A stretch of 64,000 nt of DNA from Notospermus geniculatus (GCA_002633025.1 NMRB01002857.1:1175-65174); one strand, 5' to 3'; positions 1-11,671 are shown, counted from the first letter of the stretch. The notes: generated by a model not told the origin, from the sequence alone. A program made the numbers and translations.

Positions 1-360
1 CACGAATGCACCAAATTTCAACCCGATCGGACTTCAAATATGGCCGCCAGGAAGCCATCTTGAAAAATGGACTTTGACCCACATTTTATAAATAGGAGTA
101 GGTAGGATGTTTTAACGTTGTCAAAATATGTACCTAGGTACCATATAAATATATGGTAAATTTCAGGCAGATTCGACGTCAAATATGGCCGCCAGGGAGC
201 CATCTTGAAAAATGGACTTCGACCCACACCTCATAAATAGTGATAGCTAGGATGCTTTAACCGTGCCTAAATATGTGTCTTGGTACCATCTACTTATATG
301 CCAAATTTCGGTTCGATTGGACTTCAACATGGCTACCAGGCGCCCATCTTGAAAAATTGA
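1..360 (+). repeat. ~146-bp modular repeat, three modules
   Basis: The core ATGGCCGCCAGG (with small variants) appears near 40, 186 and 329, each preceded by a CGGAC-TC-AAATATGG context and followed by CATCTTGAAAAATGG. The spacing is about 143-146 bp. The same core at the same spacing occurs in a different sequence context at 8280-8840 and 50770-52020. Confidence 0.75.
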
Positions 361-1637
361 CTTTGGCCATATCTCATGGGTAGTAAATGTTACGATGTTT
401 CTGCACTAATCCTTCACCATTCAGTGTATCACCAGGCTACTCACACTTCATACTCTGTCACAGAGGTGAGCACAATGGCCCTGGCCATTTCATTCAATGT
501 GCCATAGAATTGCCTTGTAAGTCCCTCAGATGCTGGGAAATCGCACCAACGGTCTTATAGATTTCAAAATTTTCTGGGGAAGAGTCCCCAGACCCCCGCC
601 CCGTCATGACTTCGCGACTTCGGCACTCGTCTTCATCAGTCTGCCGGTCGCCTTCTGTGCCCCCCTTTACCAGAATCCTGGATCCGCCCCTGTACGTAAC
701 AGGTACATGTAACCAGTAGCAGATCAATGCACAGGCAATCTGACAGCCCTTGTTGATCATTCAGCGACATCCGATGGGTTTTCCCAGACCGCCACACATA
801 TATTCATTCTTTTTCCATCGGACGGATGAGTGTACGCAATAGAGTTTAGACATCAGGAAAAATATTGAGGTCTTAAAGCGAATCGACAGTCGTTTTGTAA
901 ACAGAAGGATGATGTTTGTAAACATTGCCCTCACAGCCAATCAGAATGCAGGAAATTAGTGTTTGTAAACAAAGATTCGTCCCCTTTTGCATTCAAATTT
1001 TTTGGCTGACAAATCGCTTTAATTCCCATTAACACCTTTTACGCTTTGGAATTTTCAGCTTGCGCATCCAGACTGCTGGTTCGGTTCAAGTTTGCCACGT
1101 GTGAATGGGTCGAGTCAGCTTGTCCTGGTACCGGTACCAAATGAGCCCTGCAATCTGAGGTAGCTTGGTCCAGGTCGAGCACTCAGTTCAGTACAGTTGT
1201 CAGCTGCTCCAGCAAAGCAGATGCTTGTCGCAAGTGATCATCATTGGTCATCAGTTTACCCAACTATTATCACTGCTGTCCACTACTATTGTAAACCCGC
1301 GTCAATGTATATTTCAGCTGTTGTGCGAAGAGGTCGTCAACCCTTTCCTCAGGTTGTGACAAACGTCTGCTTTTGCTGGAGCGGTGGGCAGAGCCAATTT
1401 TGCATGCTTATCTGAGTCCAGTGCACCCGCATCAACTAAGCGATCGTAGCCTTTACACCATTCATTACCCTGACAGACAACACGTTTTTACAGGTGACCA
1501 TGGTGACTAGGCGGGCTCAGCTCTGTTGGTTCAATCTGAAGAGGTTGCCACCATCGTTCCTCGGCTAAGACCTCTGAAAACGGCTAAACTCAGCACAAGA
1601 TTCTTGTGCTCATCGATTTTACAAATAATTTTGATAA

Positions 1638-2017
1638 GGCCAGACCCAAAAATATGTCTGTTTGCCGTAACGCGACCGACCCTAGGTAAATGGTACCGAC
1701 CCAAAAGTTTTATAGGGGTAAAAGCCAGTATGTTTTTTTTTATGCCCCAAAGGACCCGATTTGCCAACCGACAATGACGAAATACGCCGACCTCAGACTT
1801 TTTACACTTCAAAACTGAATGCCAATGCGTCATAAACCCCAAAAGACACTGTTTTTAAATATTAGTATACAAATGTATTTTTATTTTATTTTGTGCAAAT
1901 TGCTAATTTTTTTCCCACCTCTAACTAAAAAAAATAAATATATAATGCCTACCTACCTACCCAAGATGTTAGGGCAGGGTAGGGTTACAGCAAACAGACA
2001 TATTTTTGGGTCTGGCC
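1638..2017. mobile_element. Harbinger-like MITE with TAA target duplication
   Basis: The 380-bp element starts GGCCAGACCCAAAAATATG and ends with the inverted complement (CATATTTTTGGGTCTGGCC). It is flanked by TAA on both sides (1635-1637 and 2018-2020). A 3-bp TWA duplication is the hallmark of PIF/Harbinger elements. There is no transposase ORF, so it is non-autonomous. Confidence 0.75.
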
Positions 2018-2113
2018 TAAAGTAATCTGAAAGCTGCTAAACCTCGCTATTGTCTAATGAGGAACACTGTCATGACTGTCATCCAGTCACTGGTTTCTTT
2101 TCTATCTTTCCAG

Positions 2114-5100
2114 ATCCTTCATTGTCAGCTTATACAATGGAAACTCTATACGAGTGTTCAAACTCGGCAAGAAACCAGATGGCTCACCTCTTGTCTCCTC
2201 CGTCAGCGACTTCCCTCAGGTTTGTGATGGCTCAATCTTCCTATAGAGAGTGTGCAGTGGGTCACTGTGACGTTGCTTTTGATGGGCGTGCACCATACTG
2301 ACGTCCTCAACTAAATGCGCCAAGCGCACATAGATCAAAAGTGCACCACGTCGGTCGAAAAATCCAGTATGGGTCGACACGCCACTACGTCAAGGACGTT
2401 TTGACGCGTCGTCACTGCGTTGTACAGTAGAACCTCCCCTAACGGACACCTCTGCCAGGAGGACACCTCTCTACTAAGGACACCGAAGTTCTGTCCCAAA
2501 TTGACCATTTCTATTCATTTTAACCTCTGTAATCAGGACACCTCTCAATTAAGGACAGCATTTGTCAGTCCCAAAGGTGTCCTTAATAGAGAGGTTCCAC
2601 TGTACTTTATTTTTGACGTCTTTGGTACAAACCACTTGCAGCTCTGACCGGTCAGATAAAACGTTAAGTGGGTTCCTCATTTCTTGTAACATCTGTGTAT
2701 TTCCTTTCAATTCCTTGTCACGTCTGTGTATTTCCTTTCAATTCCTTGTCACATCTGTGTATTTTCTTTAAATTCCTTGTGACATGTGTATTTCCTTTCA
2801 ATTCCTTGTGACGTCTGTGTATTTCCTTTCAATTCCTTGTGACATCTGTGTATTTCCTTAGTTTCAATTCCTTGTGACATCTGTGTATTTCCTTTCGATT
2901 TCAGAAACATAAGTCGGCTGAAATCCTTGATATTGGTATATCAAGTAATGGCAAATTCATTATGACGATATTCAAAGATACAACTATAATCATATGGGAC
3001 TTAAAAGGTAATTTATTATGCCTCAGTAGGCATATATGCAAACTGCTCTGGTGTTACAATTTTTAAAGGATCTTTTTTCTGCACATTGTGCTCCAGTGTC
3101 ACGTCAACAGGCCATGCAGGTCAAGAATTATGAACGCCACAAGTGCATGATGGTCATTGAAGGTCCTCGTAGTTAAAGTGCCGTGACACCGCCGCAAGAT
3201 GTCAGTGCAAAAATATGGCCCGTATTCTGAAAGCTCACTCACACTCACACTCCACTCATACTCTAGTGAGTGTCACTCAAGTGTGGCTCAAGGGACACTC
3301 AAGTACGAGTGTGAGTGTGACCTTAATAATTTGAGGGACCACTCGCACTTAATGCAGCTTTGGTTAATCTGAAACGTCTCCGGAACTCATCGTCGGTGTC
3401 CTTGTCATAGTCAAAATTATATTCTCTTCGCAAGTGACCAACATTTTGTACCAATCTTTCAATATTTTCCAACCTAATTGAGCCACATATACGCCATTTT
3501 GGTAAATAAACGTTTACTTGAGTGAAGGCTGAGGGAGGTATACCACCAACTCAACCTTCACTCCAAAATAATGACTTGGGTGAGTGTGAGTGAGGTCTCT
3601 GAAAGGTTCAAGTGTGAGGTAGATCTTTCACTCATTGAGTCTTGAGTGACACTCATTGAGTGTCAAGTGATACTCAATGAGTGTGAGTGTGAGTGAGCTT
3701 TCAGAATACGGGCTTATGAGTCTAGCTTTAGGGTTTGGATTTATTTTGACTTCGAGAATACGTCCCCTTTTCCATACTGTCAGAATCAACCAAATCATTT
3801 CTCAACGGATTGACAGGCACGGATCCAGTGGGGGGGGGGTTGCACCCAGCGCATGCTCCCTTTTGGCCAACAAATCTGTAAAACTGACCTCGAAATTCTG
3901 AAATTTGGAGCAAATGATTGAAATTCATCACAGATTTCAATGTTTCTAGCACAATGCGCCCCCGCCCTCTTTTCTGAAATCGTGGATCCACGCCTGATTG
4001 AGGAGGTTGCCTTCAGAGGAAACTGTTGGTTGAAATATTTGCCAGGCAGCAAGACAAAAAGTGAAATTCCATTTATCTTTGTTTTCAGGAGAAGTCTTAT
4101 CAACCCTAGACACCCATCAAATGAATAATTCACATGGTGCTGTTTCACCGTGTGGTCGATTTGTTGCTTCTGCAGGTAAGGTTATAAATGGACAGAATAT
4201 ACACTACCGTTCGTAAAATTTTGATGTACCAGTTGGCACAAAAAATATTGAAACTTTGATTTTTCGTTTACTTTGAAGACTATACATGTATTGAGTTGAG
4301 AAGCGAGTGCCAAAAAGTACAGCAATATTGGTTCTGTTGACAATATTTGGCAAATAAATGGCGAGGAAACTGTGTCATAAATACCGGTAGAACTCGGCAT
4401 TTTGTTTTTCAGGTTTTACTCCAGATGTGAAAGTTTGGGAGGTGGTTTTCGATAAAGTTGGAAACTTTAGAGAAGTTACGAAAGCTTTTGACCTGAAGGG
4501 TCACAAAGCAGGAGTTTATTCATTTGGTTTCAACTGTGATTCAACTCGGTAAGGAATTATACAGATCAGAACGCTGCTTCTATTGGTATCTTGTATGGAG
4601 AGACAAGGGCTCATATTCATAAATCCTTGCCAGGCTCAGTTACTTGCTAAAGTGTCCAGTTCGAACGGGCCAATGTACATGTACACAACTAGCAACCAAC
4701 TAAGCTACCAAGGGTTTATGAATATTGGCCCTGGTCTTTTGCAACTACCTATCTGCAAAGCGGTGGCTTTCCAGGCGCGGAACAAAGATTTCGGAAAAGA
4801 GGGGGTGCACTTTGCTAGAAACATTGAAATCCGTGGTGAATTTCAATGATTTGCTCCAAATTTCAGAATGCACGGTCAATTTTACAGGGGGGGGGGTGCG
4901 CGCTGGGTGCGCCCCCCGGATCTGCGCCTGCTTTCACATATACATTCTTATATTGACATTGCTTTTAAAGAGCCATCAGTGCTGATCGCTCTCAGTTTGT
5001 ACACACCAATACTTCCGAGTTACCGGTACATGTATTTAAACATCTTCGCCACATCGCTGGGCGAAAATTCTCTTCGCTTTGCCAGTTCGCTCAGAGTGTG

Positions 5101-8100
5101 CGTGTGGCCTTAGATTTATGTGATTCATGTATTTGTTGTTACAGGATGGCATCTGTTTCTAAAGACGGAACATGGAAGCTGTGGAATACAGATGGTGAGT
5201 AGCTTTAGGCCATGAACTGATTTTCTATTGTCTTTTTCTTTTTCACCTCACAACACTAACAGATGACAGGAAGATTGTGAACTTTAAACATGGGTGTCCC
5301 CAGGTTTTCTGAAGGGGGGTCGGATTTCTTAAAGGTGGGGTGTATCCCCACCAGCCCACGCAAACCCTCGCCCGACAGGGGGTCTGGGGGCCTCCCCAGG
5401 AAAATTTCAAAATCTAGATGCTCTGAGAAGCATTCTGGGCATTTTCCGGTGACGTTTTGCTTTGAATGAAAGGGCACTGTTCGCCAAAGGGGGGGGGGGT
5501 CATTCACACACCCCGACCGCCTCGGGGGACGCCAATGGTCATGGTAAAAACTGTAAAAAAAATGCTTGGCAAGAACCATAGGCCGAGAGTGTATGTTGGC
5601 ATGCTGGACTTTACCTCAATTGAAAGCTCAACACTTCTTACGCAAAAGATTTCAACACGTAATGGTGTTCGTAGAGAAGGCTCCAACACCTGTGACTAGA
5701 GCTGGCAGTGCGACTTCATCTCAGCCTATCCCTTCTTTTCAGTTTCATATCAACAGAATCAAGACCCTAAGCTACTATACACCGGTGACTATGCCAATAC
5801 TGGGCCGTGCATCCTTGCATTTGCTCCTGACGCCTTAACACTTGCCATTGCGAAGGGTACAACGATAAGCATGTTTGATGTGAACGATGGCAACTGTGTA
5901 CACGAGCTCAATGACGTCCATTCAGGTACGTGGATAAGAATGGTTATGGGCAATTCTCCGGTAACGGAATTACAAATCAGAGCGAAATTTAGTCATATTT
6001 TTTGCTCCCAGCCTTATCTGGCAAATAGGACGGGTACGAAATCAGTCATATCCTGCACATATCAGCCCAAAATATTTTTGAGCAGGTTCAAACCCAGTCT
6101 ACAATTCAAGCTTAAAGATAATATATCACGGATATTTTCGCGGGCCACGAAAATCATTGTTTATTTACATTTTGTTTGTTTATTTCTCGTTTTTCTTTGT
6201 CTTATGAGTAATTTGTTGCTGGCATGCCCCTCTAGAAATTCTTTTGATACTGAAAACATTCAATTTGGTGGGTTGGCATGTCCCAAAAGTCCAAAATAAC
6301 ATAATGTAAACACCAATGTTTACAAACATTAAACGTAAACAATGAAGTCGTGATATATTATCTTTAAGGAACAGTGTTGCCCACTTTTGTCGGTAACAGA
6401 ATTAATCAGAGAGGCAGTGCAAAAGCAGTCACCAACTTTTAAAAAATTCTTACACGATACCGGCAGAACGTATGATTACACTAACAGTATGATAATACAG
6501 CTTAGGTTGTCAGTTCTCAGTTCAGATATTAACCGTCACCAAATCTTTCCACATGTGAGAGAAATTAATATTTCTAAAAACAGTGTGTGGTAACGGAATT
6601 ACAGTAACGGAATTACAGAAAAATTACTTCTGAAAAGAAGGCTTCAAAGTCATATTTATCCCAACTGTAATGTGTTGTATTTGTCCATTTTTCCTCAATC
6701 AGATCTTGTAGATGTGAAATCAACCAAAACACCATGGTTTTCATGGATGTAGTCTGACCTACGGGGGGCTAAAGAAGGGTACCAAAACAAGGTCATGTCA
6801 GGACATTCTGTGCAAAAAAACATGAATTTTAATTTTCATAAATTTATCTGGCCTTATAACTGAAAATACTTCACATTATAATTTTCAGCATTGTTTCCTG
6901 AATCTCCTAGATTGTTTGCACATCTAAACGAGTTGTACCGGTAATATGAAAGATGAAAATAAAAATTTGATTTTGTAATATGCATTCTCTACTGGAGAAT
7001 TGCCCTTATAACACCACACAAACGACATGGCCTAATGAGGCCTGTCATGGCCTAATGAGGAACCGGAGTGCCCAAAGGAGGCGCTGGGGAACAACTCAGA
7101 TTTAACACAAAAGCGCATGCGTTGCAACGTTCAAAAAAAAACTGACGTCGCGCATCGTTCGTGACATTATGTGCGACATGTCATTCAGAATCAATGACGT
7201 TGCTCTTTGGTCTGTTATTTACGCTAAAATAGTCAAATTCATCGATGAAATTCAACATGTTCCCGCTTGAATTTTTGTTTGAAAACATTCAGATATACAT
7301 GTATTGAGTCAGTCCTTTACTTGATGATGAAGGTGTAAAATTCGAAATTCAATGGAGTACTTCAGGAAAAATTTGGGCTAGAAGTAGGGTGTAGACTAGT
7401 TTCAGAATTAAATGGCAAATAACGTTGGCTTGACCTTCGACGTCATACAGTAGTTTTAACTGAGTTTTAACTGAGTTGTTCTTGAGCACCACGTCACGGA
7501 CTAGTTCCTCCGGTTCCTCATTGACATGCTGAAATTAGGTCTTCCGAATAAGAAATGTTCTCTTCCTCAAATCTTTACCTAAAGTGCCCCCATCTTTTCA
7601 GATTACATAAAAGGTATGAGCTTCGACATTAGCAGCAGTTACTTAGCATCTATTGGTGACAAAGCCGTGCAAGTCGTTCATAATATTCCCGGATTGAAAG
7701 CCAAAATAAACAGCCTGGAGGAGAAGAAAAGGAAGACAGATGGCCGAGCCATGAAGGAGAGGTTACAAAGCCAGGTCGATGCAGCAAAGTAAGTAACTCT
7801 CAACTCAGGCGCGTGTCCAGAGGGAGGGTCCAGGGAGTCGGACCCCCTTCTGCTCGCCCAGGCCATAGATTTTTAGCTCACTTGGGTGAGCTATTACGAT
7901 GGTGCAGCGTCCGTTGTCGTGGTCCGTTAGCAGGGCACGTTTCGTAACCGCTGGAGCTATTGATCTGAAACTTGGTACATATATACCCCTAGGTCAGATG
8001 ACCCATGACACCAAGTTTCGGTCCCACTCGACTCTCAGTTTGGCCACTAGGTGGCGGAAAGCAAAAACACAAAAAGTGCAATAACTCCTGAACTAATGAT

Positions 8101-10128
8101 TAGATCATCTCCAAATTTTTATCATAGGTGTAGCTAATAAGGATACATAACATATATAACGGGTTTTTGATTTGACCTACTTTTCAAGGTCACAGAGGTC
8201 AAAGTTCGACAAAAGTGACGAACCTGCCACAGTTTGTCATTATTTCACTGAGCAACTTCATATCTTGCATAAACATGCATTGGAGGGGTAGCTTAAAAAA
8301 TACCAAGTTTCGGCCCGATTGGACATCCAATATGGCCGCCAGGTGGCGTAACCTGAAAATCAAGTACATTTTTAAGTGCTATTACTCAGGAACGGTTTGA
8401 CGCAGAGTACTCAAATTTGATATTTACCTCCATCTAGATGACCTTTACATGCATGTCAAATTTCGGCCTGATTTGACTTCAAACATGGCCACCAGGTGGC
8501 GTAACCCAAAAATCATCAAAGTGCTGTAACTCAGGAACGCCTTACCCCAAAGCGGTCCAATGCGCTATGTGGCCCCCTGCAGATGACCTTTATGTCCATG
8601 TGAAGTTTCGGCCCGATCGGACATCCAATATGGCCGCCAGGTGGCGTTACCCGAAAATCATCAAAGTGCTGTAACTCAGGAACGACTTGACCCGAAGCGC
8701 TCCAATGTGCTATGTGGTCCCCTGCAGATGACCTTTTGTGCATGTGAAGTTCCAGCCGGATCAGACATCCAATATGGCCACCAGGTGGCATAACCCAAAA
8801 ATCATCAAAATCTTTTCTGGGAATGACTTGACCCAGATTGCTCATAACCATGATGTGTACCTCCCTCTGTCATTAGACTATTATATACTGTAAAGCAAGA
8901 TAATTTCGCGGCTGGAAATTTTCGCGAATCAAGAATTATAGACATATTCACGGCAGGATATTTTCGCGAGTCTCTTCCATTGTTTTCATTTTTTTTTCAC
9001 GGGACCGTATTTATCACTTGCGTGTACTCATATTCGCGACAGGAAATTTTCGCGACTCATACATTCGCAAAATTCGCGAAAATTTCCTGCACGCGAAATT
9101 TTCCTGCTTTACAGTATCCAACCCTGTGAGCATATGGTCCATGGACCATTTCATTTTTACCTATATCACTTCAAACGAGCATACATGACAGGGAGAGGGA
9201 CAAGTAGGTAGTGTCTGGCGGGTTCTTGAAACTTAGGACCCCTGCACTGATATAGATGTAGTGCCCACTATAGTTCTGTTATTAGTAAGCCCATCAGGTA
9301 TCCGTTGTTGGGTGTGGAGGATGCGACCAGGTTCACTCAGTCAACACATGTTCAAGGCTGAAATGCTGGGAAATGGTGTCTTCAATGTGCAGATTCTACG
9401 AAATTTCCTACGCAAGGAGGGGGGGTCGACCCATCAGTCCCCCCTCTGCTCAAAATCCTGGACACACGCCTGCAACTGGTATTGAATCTCTCCAGTGCTG
9501 AAATCATCCAGTGCCTGGCGGTATCTGATGGCTTGAACGAGGAACCCACGCAACTTTTTATCTCGGCAGGGTGGCGCTGTGAGCAGTGCGACTGAAGACA
9601 AAAAACAGAGCAAAATGTCGCTTCACGATGTCCTTGACGATGTGCAACACAGACCGAGGCATCGAAAAATGGTACAATCGTTCACAGCGCCTCCCAGTAG
9701 CAGTAGTTCTGTGGGTTCCTCATTGTTCACCAAGTTCCAATACAGACTCATTTACCTGGAAATGATTGATCCTTCGGTGACTTGAATGATAAGTTACTGA
9801 TACCCAACTTTATAAAATAAAAACTGTAAGTGGAATAAGGATATGAAATAGAAACGGGTTTCTAAGGTGAAAGTCATCGCGTCCTTCTACCAGATTGGAC
9901 CCTCGCATGAGGCATCAATTGCTAGCACTAAGGGGCAGCACGCCTTAACACCTAGGCCAAATCCCCATCTTCAAAAAAGATGGTTCAAGGATAGGTATAC
10001 AAAATCCCTGCCTGAGACATTCACAGTGATGCATTCTACATGTAAACAAAAGCTACATGAATATTGTTTTGTTTCTTGCTTCCAGGACAAGATATGATAC
10101 CCTCCTGAAGAAGATCGAGTCAGCGTGA
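2114..10128 (+). CDS. TBL2: TBL2 (transducin beta-like 2), last eight coding exons
   Basis: Coding exons: 2114-2219, 2905-3007, 4089-4175, 4413-4548, 5145-5194, 5743-5925, 7602-7788 and 10086-10128 (TGA). All junctions are AG/GT and all phases agree; from 2905 on the exons sum to 263 codons. The protein matches TBL2 through its C-terminal two-thirds. WD-repeat strands are visible as TTIIIWDLKG, DVKVWEVV and DGTWKLWNTD, and the family motif MNNSHGAVSPCGRFVAS is present. The last ~55 residues form a Lys/Glu-rich coiled coil (INSLEEKKRK to TLLKKIES). Vertebrate TBL2 is an ER-membrane WD40 protein reported to bind the kinase PERK. Its N-terminal membrane anchor and first repeats (~150 residues) are missing here and were not found at 1-2113. 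The gene converges on AIP. Its introns carry many MITEs. Confidence 0.95.
2425..2602. mobile_element. TA-flanked MITE (CAGTAGAACCTC ends)
   Basis: The 178-bp inverted-repeat element begins CAGTAGAACCTC and ends GAGGTTCCACTG, flanked by TA on both sides. The interior repeats GGACACCTCT. The TA duplication suggests the Tc1/mariner group. It lies in a TBL2 intron. A related GACCTCGGTT-type sequence occurs near 22352-22500. Confidence 0.7.
2683..2904 (+). repeat. ~31-bp minisatellite ending in a TBL2 splice acceptor
   Basis: About seven copies of a unit built on TGTGTATTTCCTTTCAATTC, with starts near 2694, 2725, 2756, 2785, 2816, 2847 and 2881. The last copy changes to CTTTCGATTTCAG and provides the AG (2903-2904) of the following TBL2 exon. 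The array therefore supplies the whole pyrimidine tract. Confidence 0.85.
3218..3716. mobile_element. Foldback element with GGCCCGTATTCT ends
   Basis: Long inverted arms begin GGCCCGTATTCTGAAAGCTC and end GAGCTTTCAGAATACGGGC. They are rich in ACTCAC and GAGTGT motifs. No coding capacity is seen. It lies in a TBL2 intron. Confidence 0.75.
3814..3996. mobile_element. hAT-like MITE, CAGGCACGGATCC ends, TSD ATTGA
   Basis: Starts CAGGCACGGATCC and ends GGATCCACGCCTG. It is flanked by ATTGA at 3809-3813 and 3997-4001. The interior (GAAATTTGGAGCAAAT region) is shared with 4772-4930, 12523-12690, 30472-30637 and 49602-49766. Confidence 0.85.
4604..4737. mobile_element. Short foldback element (AGGGCTCATATTCATAAA ends)
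   Basis: Inverted ends AGGGCTCATATTCATAAA and TTTATGAATATTGGCCCT enclose ~100 bp of imperfect hairpin in a TBL2 intron. Confidence 0.7.
4772..4930. mobile_element. hAT-like MITE, inverted copy, TSD CTTTC
   Basis: Starts CAGGCGCGGAAC and ends GGATCTGCGCCTG. It is flanked by CTTTC at 4767-4771 and 4931-4935. It is the same family as 3814-3996 in the opposite orientation and contains a G9 tract. Confidence 0.85.
7055..7521. mobile_element. ATGAGGAACC-family element
   Basis: Starts ATGAGGAACCGG and ends CCGGTTCCTCAT. The subterminal part (GTGCCCAAAGGAGGCGCTGG) has an inverted relative at 18140-18170. It lies in a TBL2 intron, has no ORF, and its flanks are TA on the left and TG on the right. 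Confidence 0.6.
7873..8870 (+). repeat. AGCTCAC-hairpin repeat with four ~146-bp modules
   Basis: Begins with the short hairpin AGCTCACTTGGGTGAGCT, followed by a unique leader (GTTTCGTAACCGCTGGAGC). Four modules then carry ATGGCCGCCAGGTGGCGTAACC-like cores near 8333, 8486, 8629 and 8775. Related copies occur at 32589, 50747-52030 and 60877-61130 and in part at 17740-18040. Confidence 0.8.
8894..9115. mobile_element. Short foldback, TTTTCGCG-rich
   Basis: Inverted ends TACTGTAAAGCAAGA and CTGCTTTACAGTA flank a stretch rich in ATTTTCGCG. The structure and lack of an ORF fit a small TA-flanked MITE. It lies in the last TBL2 intron. Confidence 0.6.
9832..9990 (-). mobile_element. tRNA-derived SINE, diverged single copy
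   Basis: On the minus strand this resembles the 270-bp array unit at 19521-21130: a GGGGATTTGGCCTAG A-box-like stretch and a degenerate B box, with AAGATGG near the head. It lies in the last TBL2 intron. Confidence 0.6.
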
Positions 10129-10662
10129 AGGATGCCAAGAAATTACTGCCGATTTTAGCCTATGCATTTTTCTCCTACTTACTTTTAATATCTTTGGACT
10201 CCTTCCTTGGTTTTAGCTTCTGTTTGTTTTACTCATGCATGTGTTCTTGCGACTTAATGCAGTGCACTCTCAGTTCTGGTGAATCACGGTATTTCATCCT
10301 GAGGTAATCAGTGGTTCGCACTTGTTCACTCCGTCGCCACACACTTTTGTGGTTACATAGATAGAGAGCGCTAGGAACCACTGATTACCACAGGATGCTT
10401 TAGTTTGAAAGCTCAATCAAAATACGGAAGCAAGCCTATTATGTTAAAATGGTCAATACAGTCAACCTCAAGCATTAGTCAGTCAGTCAATCCAACAGTG
10501 AGGGCAGACATGTTTCGAGTCATGAAATGCTGACTATGGAGTCTATTTGTGTCGTAGCCACCTAACACCAGTACAGTATGGGAGCTGCTATCTTTTTTCG
10601 TCTGGAGTTTATGTAGGTTCCTGGAATTAATTTTGAGATTACATGTACATGTACACAGGTTC

Positions 10663-10863
10663 TTTTAGGCTCCAGTTCCATAGAGTTCACGTTTACACTT
10701 TTCTCGCGTTACACTTCACGTTTTCCTTTCGTTCCTCGGAGAAAGCATGCCACAGGACAGGTAATGTGTGTCTCGTTGTGCGCTCAATCGAGGAACGAAA
10801 GGAAAACGTGAAGTGTGGCGCGTGAAAAGTGTAATCGTGAACTCTATGGAACGGGAGCCTCAA
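10663..10863. mobile_element. Foldback element (AGGCTCC ends)
   Basis: The left arm (AGGCTCCAGTTCCATAGAGT) reappears inverted at the right (ACTCTATGGAACGGGAGCCT). The arms continue through CACGTTTTCCTTTCGTTCCTC and its complement, leaving a small loop. Confidence 0.8.
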
Positions 10864-10973
10864 GTACGTCTCCCTTCCATTTGCATGTGGTGTGTGCTGA
10901 ACATGATGGGCCGATTTCACAAAGAGCGTTTAGCGAAATCAGCGTTAACTCATACTTATTCAGGTTAAGGGCA

Positions 10974-11241
10974 TAGAAAAGCATTGTTTTGCTGCCTGAA
11001 CGGTGCTTGATGGTGGTGTTTACCCGCACGATAATCACACGCGTTTAACATTCCTGCATTTATGCCCAAGACTACAAAAAAATGTTTGAACTTTCAAGAG
11101 GCCTTGTTTAGTGTCATTCAGCTCTTTTCTTCTGTCATCCTGGACATAAACGCAGGAATGTTAAACGCATGTGACTATCGTGCAGGTAAACGCCACCGAT
11201 CAAGCACCGTACAGGCAGCAAAACAATGCTTTTCTAGGCCT
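10974..11241. mobile_element. TTAA-flanked MITE (GGGCATAGAAAAGC ends)
   Basis: The inverted-repeat element is flanked by TTAA (10970-10973 and 11242-11245). Its arms include ATAATCACACGCGTTTAACA and the complement. A related copy lies at 18880-19153. Confidence 0.75.
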
Positions 11242-11245
11242 TTAA

Positions 11246-11435
11246 AGGAGCACGGTATTGGATCTCAAATGCGTTATTTGACTGCCGACGTAGAGGGAGC
11301 CACCTAGTGGCAGTAAGACAAACTACAAAAATGCATTACAAAATTTACGCAGTAAATCGGGTCATTCGCCGACATGTAGTTAGACCTTCGAGTTCGAGAG
11401 TGGCTGTCGAGAAAAAGTGGCAATACCGTGCTCCT
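11246..11435. mobile_element. TTAA-flanked MITE (AGGAGCACGGTATTG ends)
   Basis: Ends AGGAGCACGGTATTG and CAATACCGTGCTCCT are flanked by TTAA. Close copies lie at 32001-32204 and, degenerate, at 56044-56250. TTAA duplications are typical of the piggyBac and Kolobok groups. Confidence 0.8.
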
Positions 11436-11671
11436 TTAACCTGAATAAGTTAGAATTAAAACGCTGATTCAGCTAAACACCCTTTGTGAAATCGGCCCAT
11501 TAAGTCATCAATGATACTGTGCTGCCACCTTGCCAACTATGCAACATCACATTTTGCATGGAGAATTAAACTTGTCACAAAATATGAAGTACACATGTAT
11601 GAGTGTTGCATTTACAATGCATCATGGAAATCAACGCACACACCACGATTGCTCTTAGAAATTGGTCACGG

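Larger units (their letters stand above)
1..2113. other. 5' flank or intron of TBL2; repeats only
   Basis: No coding exon was recognised here, although the earlier TBL2 exons (membrane anchor and first WD repeats) should lie upstream of 2114. Positions 1-360 hold three ~146-bp modules with an ATGGCCGCCAGG-like core. Positions 1165-1415 match a repeat seen again near 62180-62395. Positions 1530-1630 match 59430-59510. A Harbinger-like element occupies 1638-2017. Confidence 0.6.
10908..11498. mobile_element. Foldback element carrying two nested TTAA elements
   Basis: Outer arms GGGCCGATTTCACAAAG and CTTTGTGAAATCGGCCC meet at a palindromic centre around TTAA (CTTATTCAGG-TTAA-CCTGAATAAG). Two TTAA-flanked elements sit at that centre: 10974-11241 and 11246-11435. 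The order of insertion is inferred from the uninterrupted outer arms. Confidence 0.75.

Noticed and set aside
2053-2676. ATGAGGAAC...GGTTCCTCAT pair as another transposon
   Set aside because: The pair would enclose a TBL2 coding exon and the left end is imperfect; probably coincidence.
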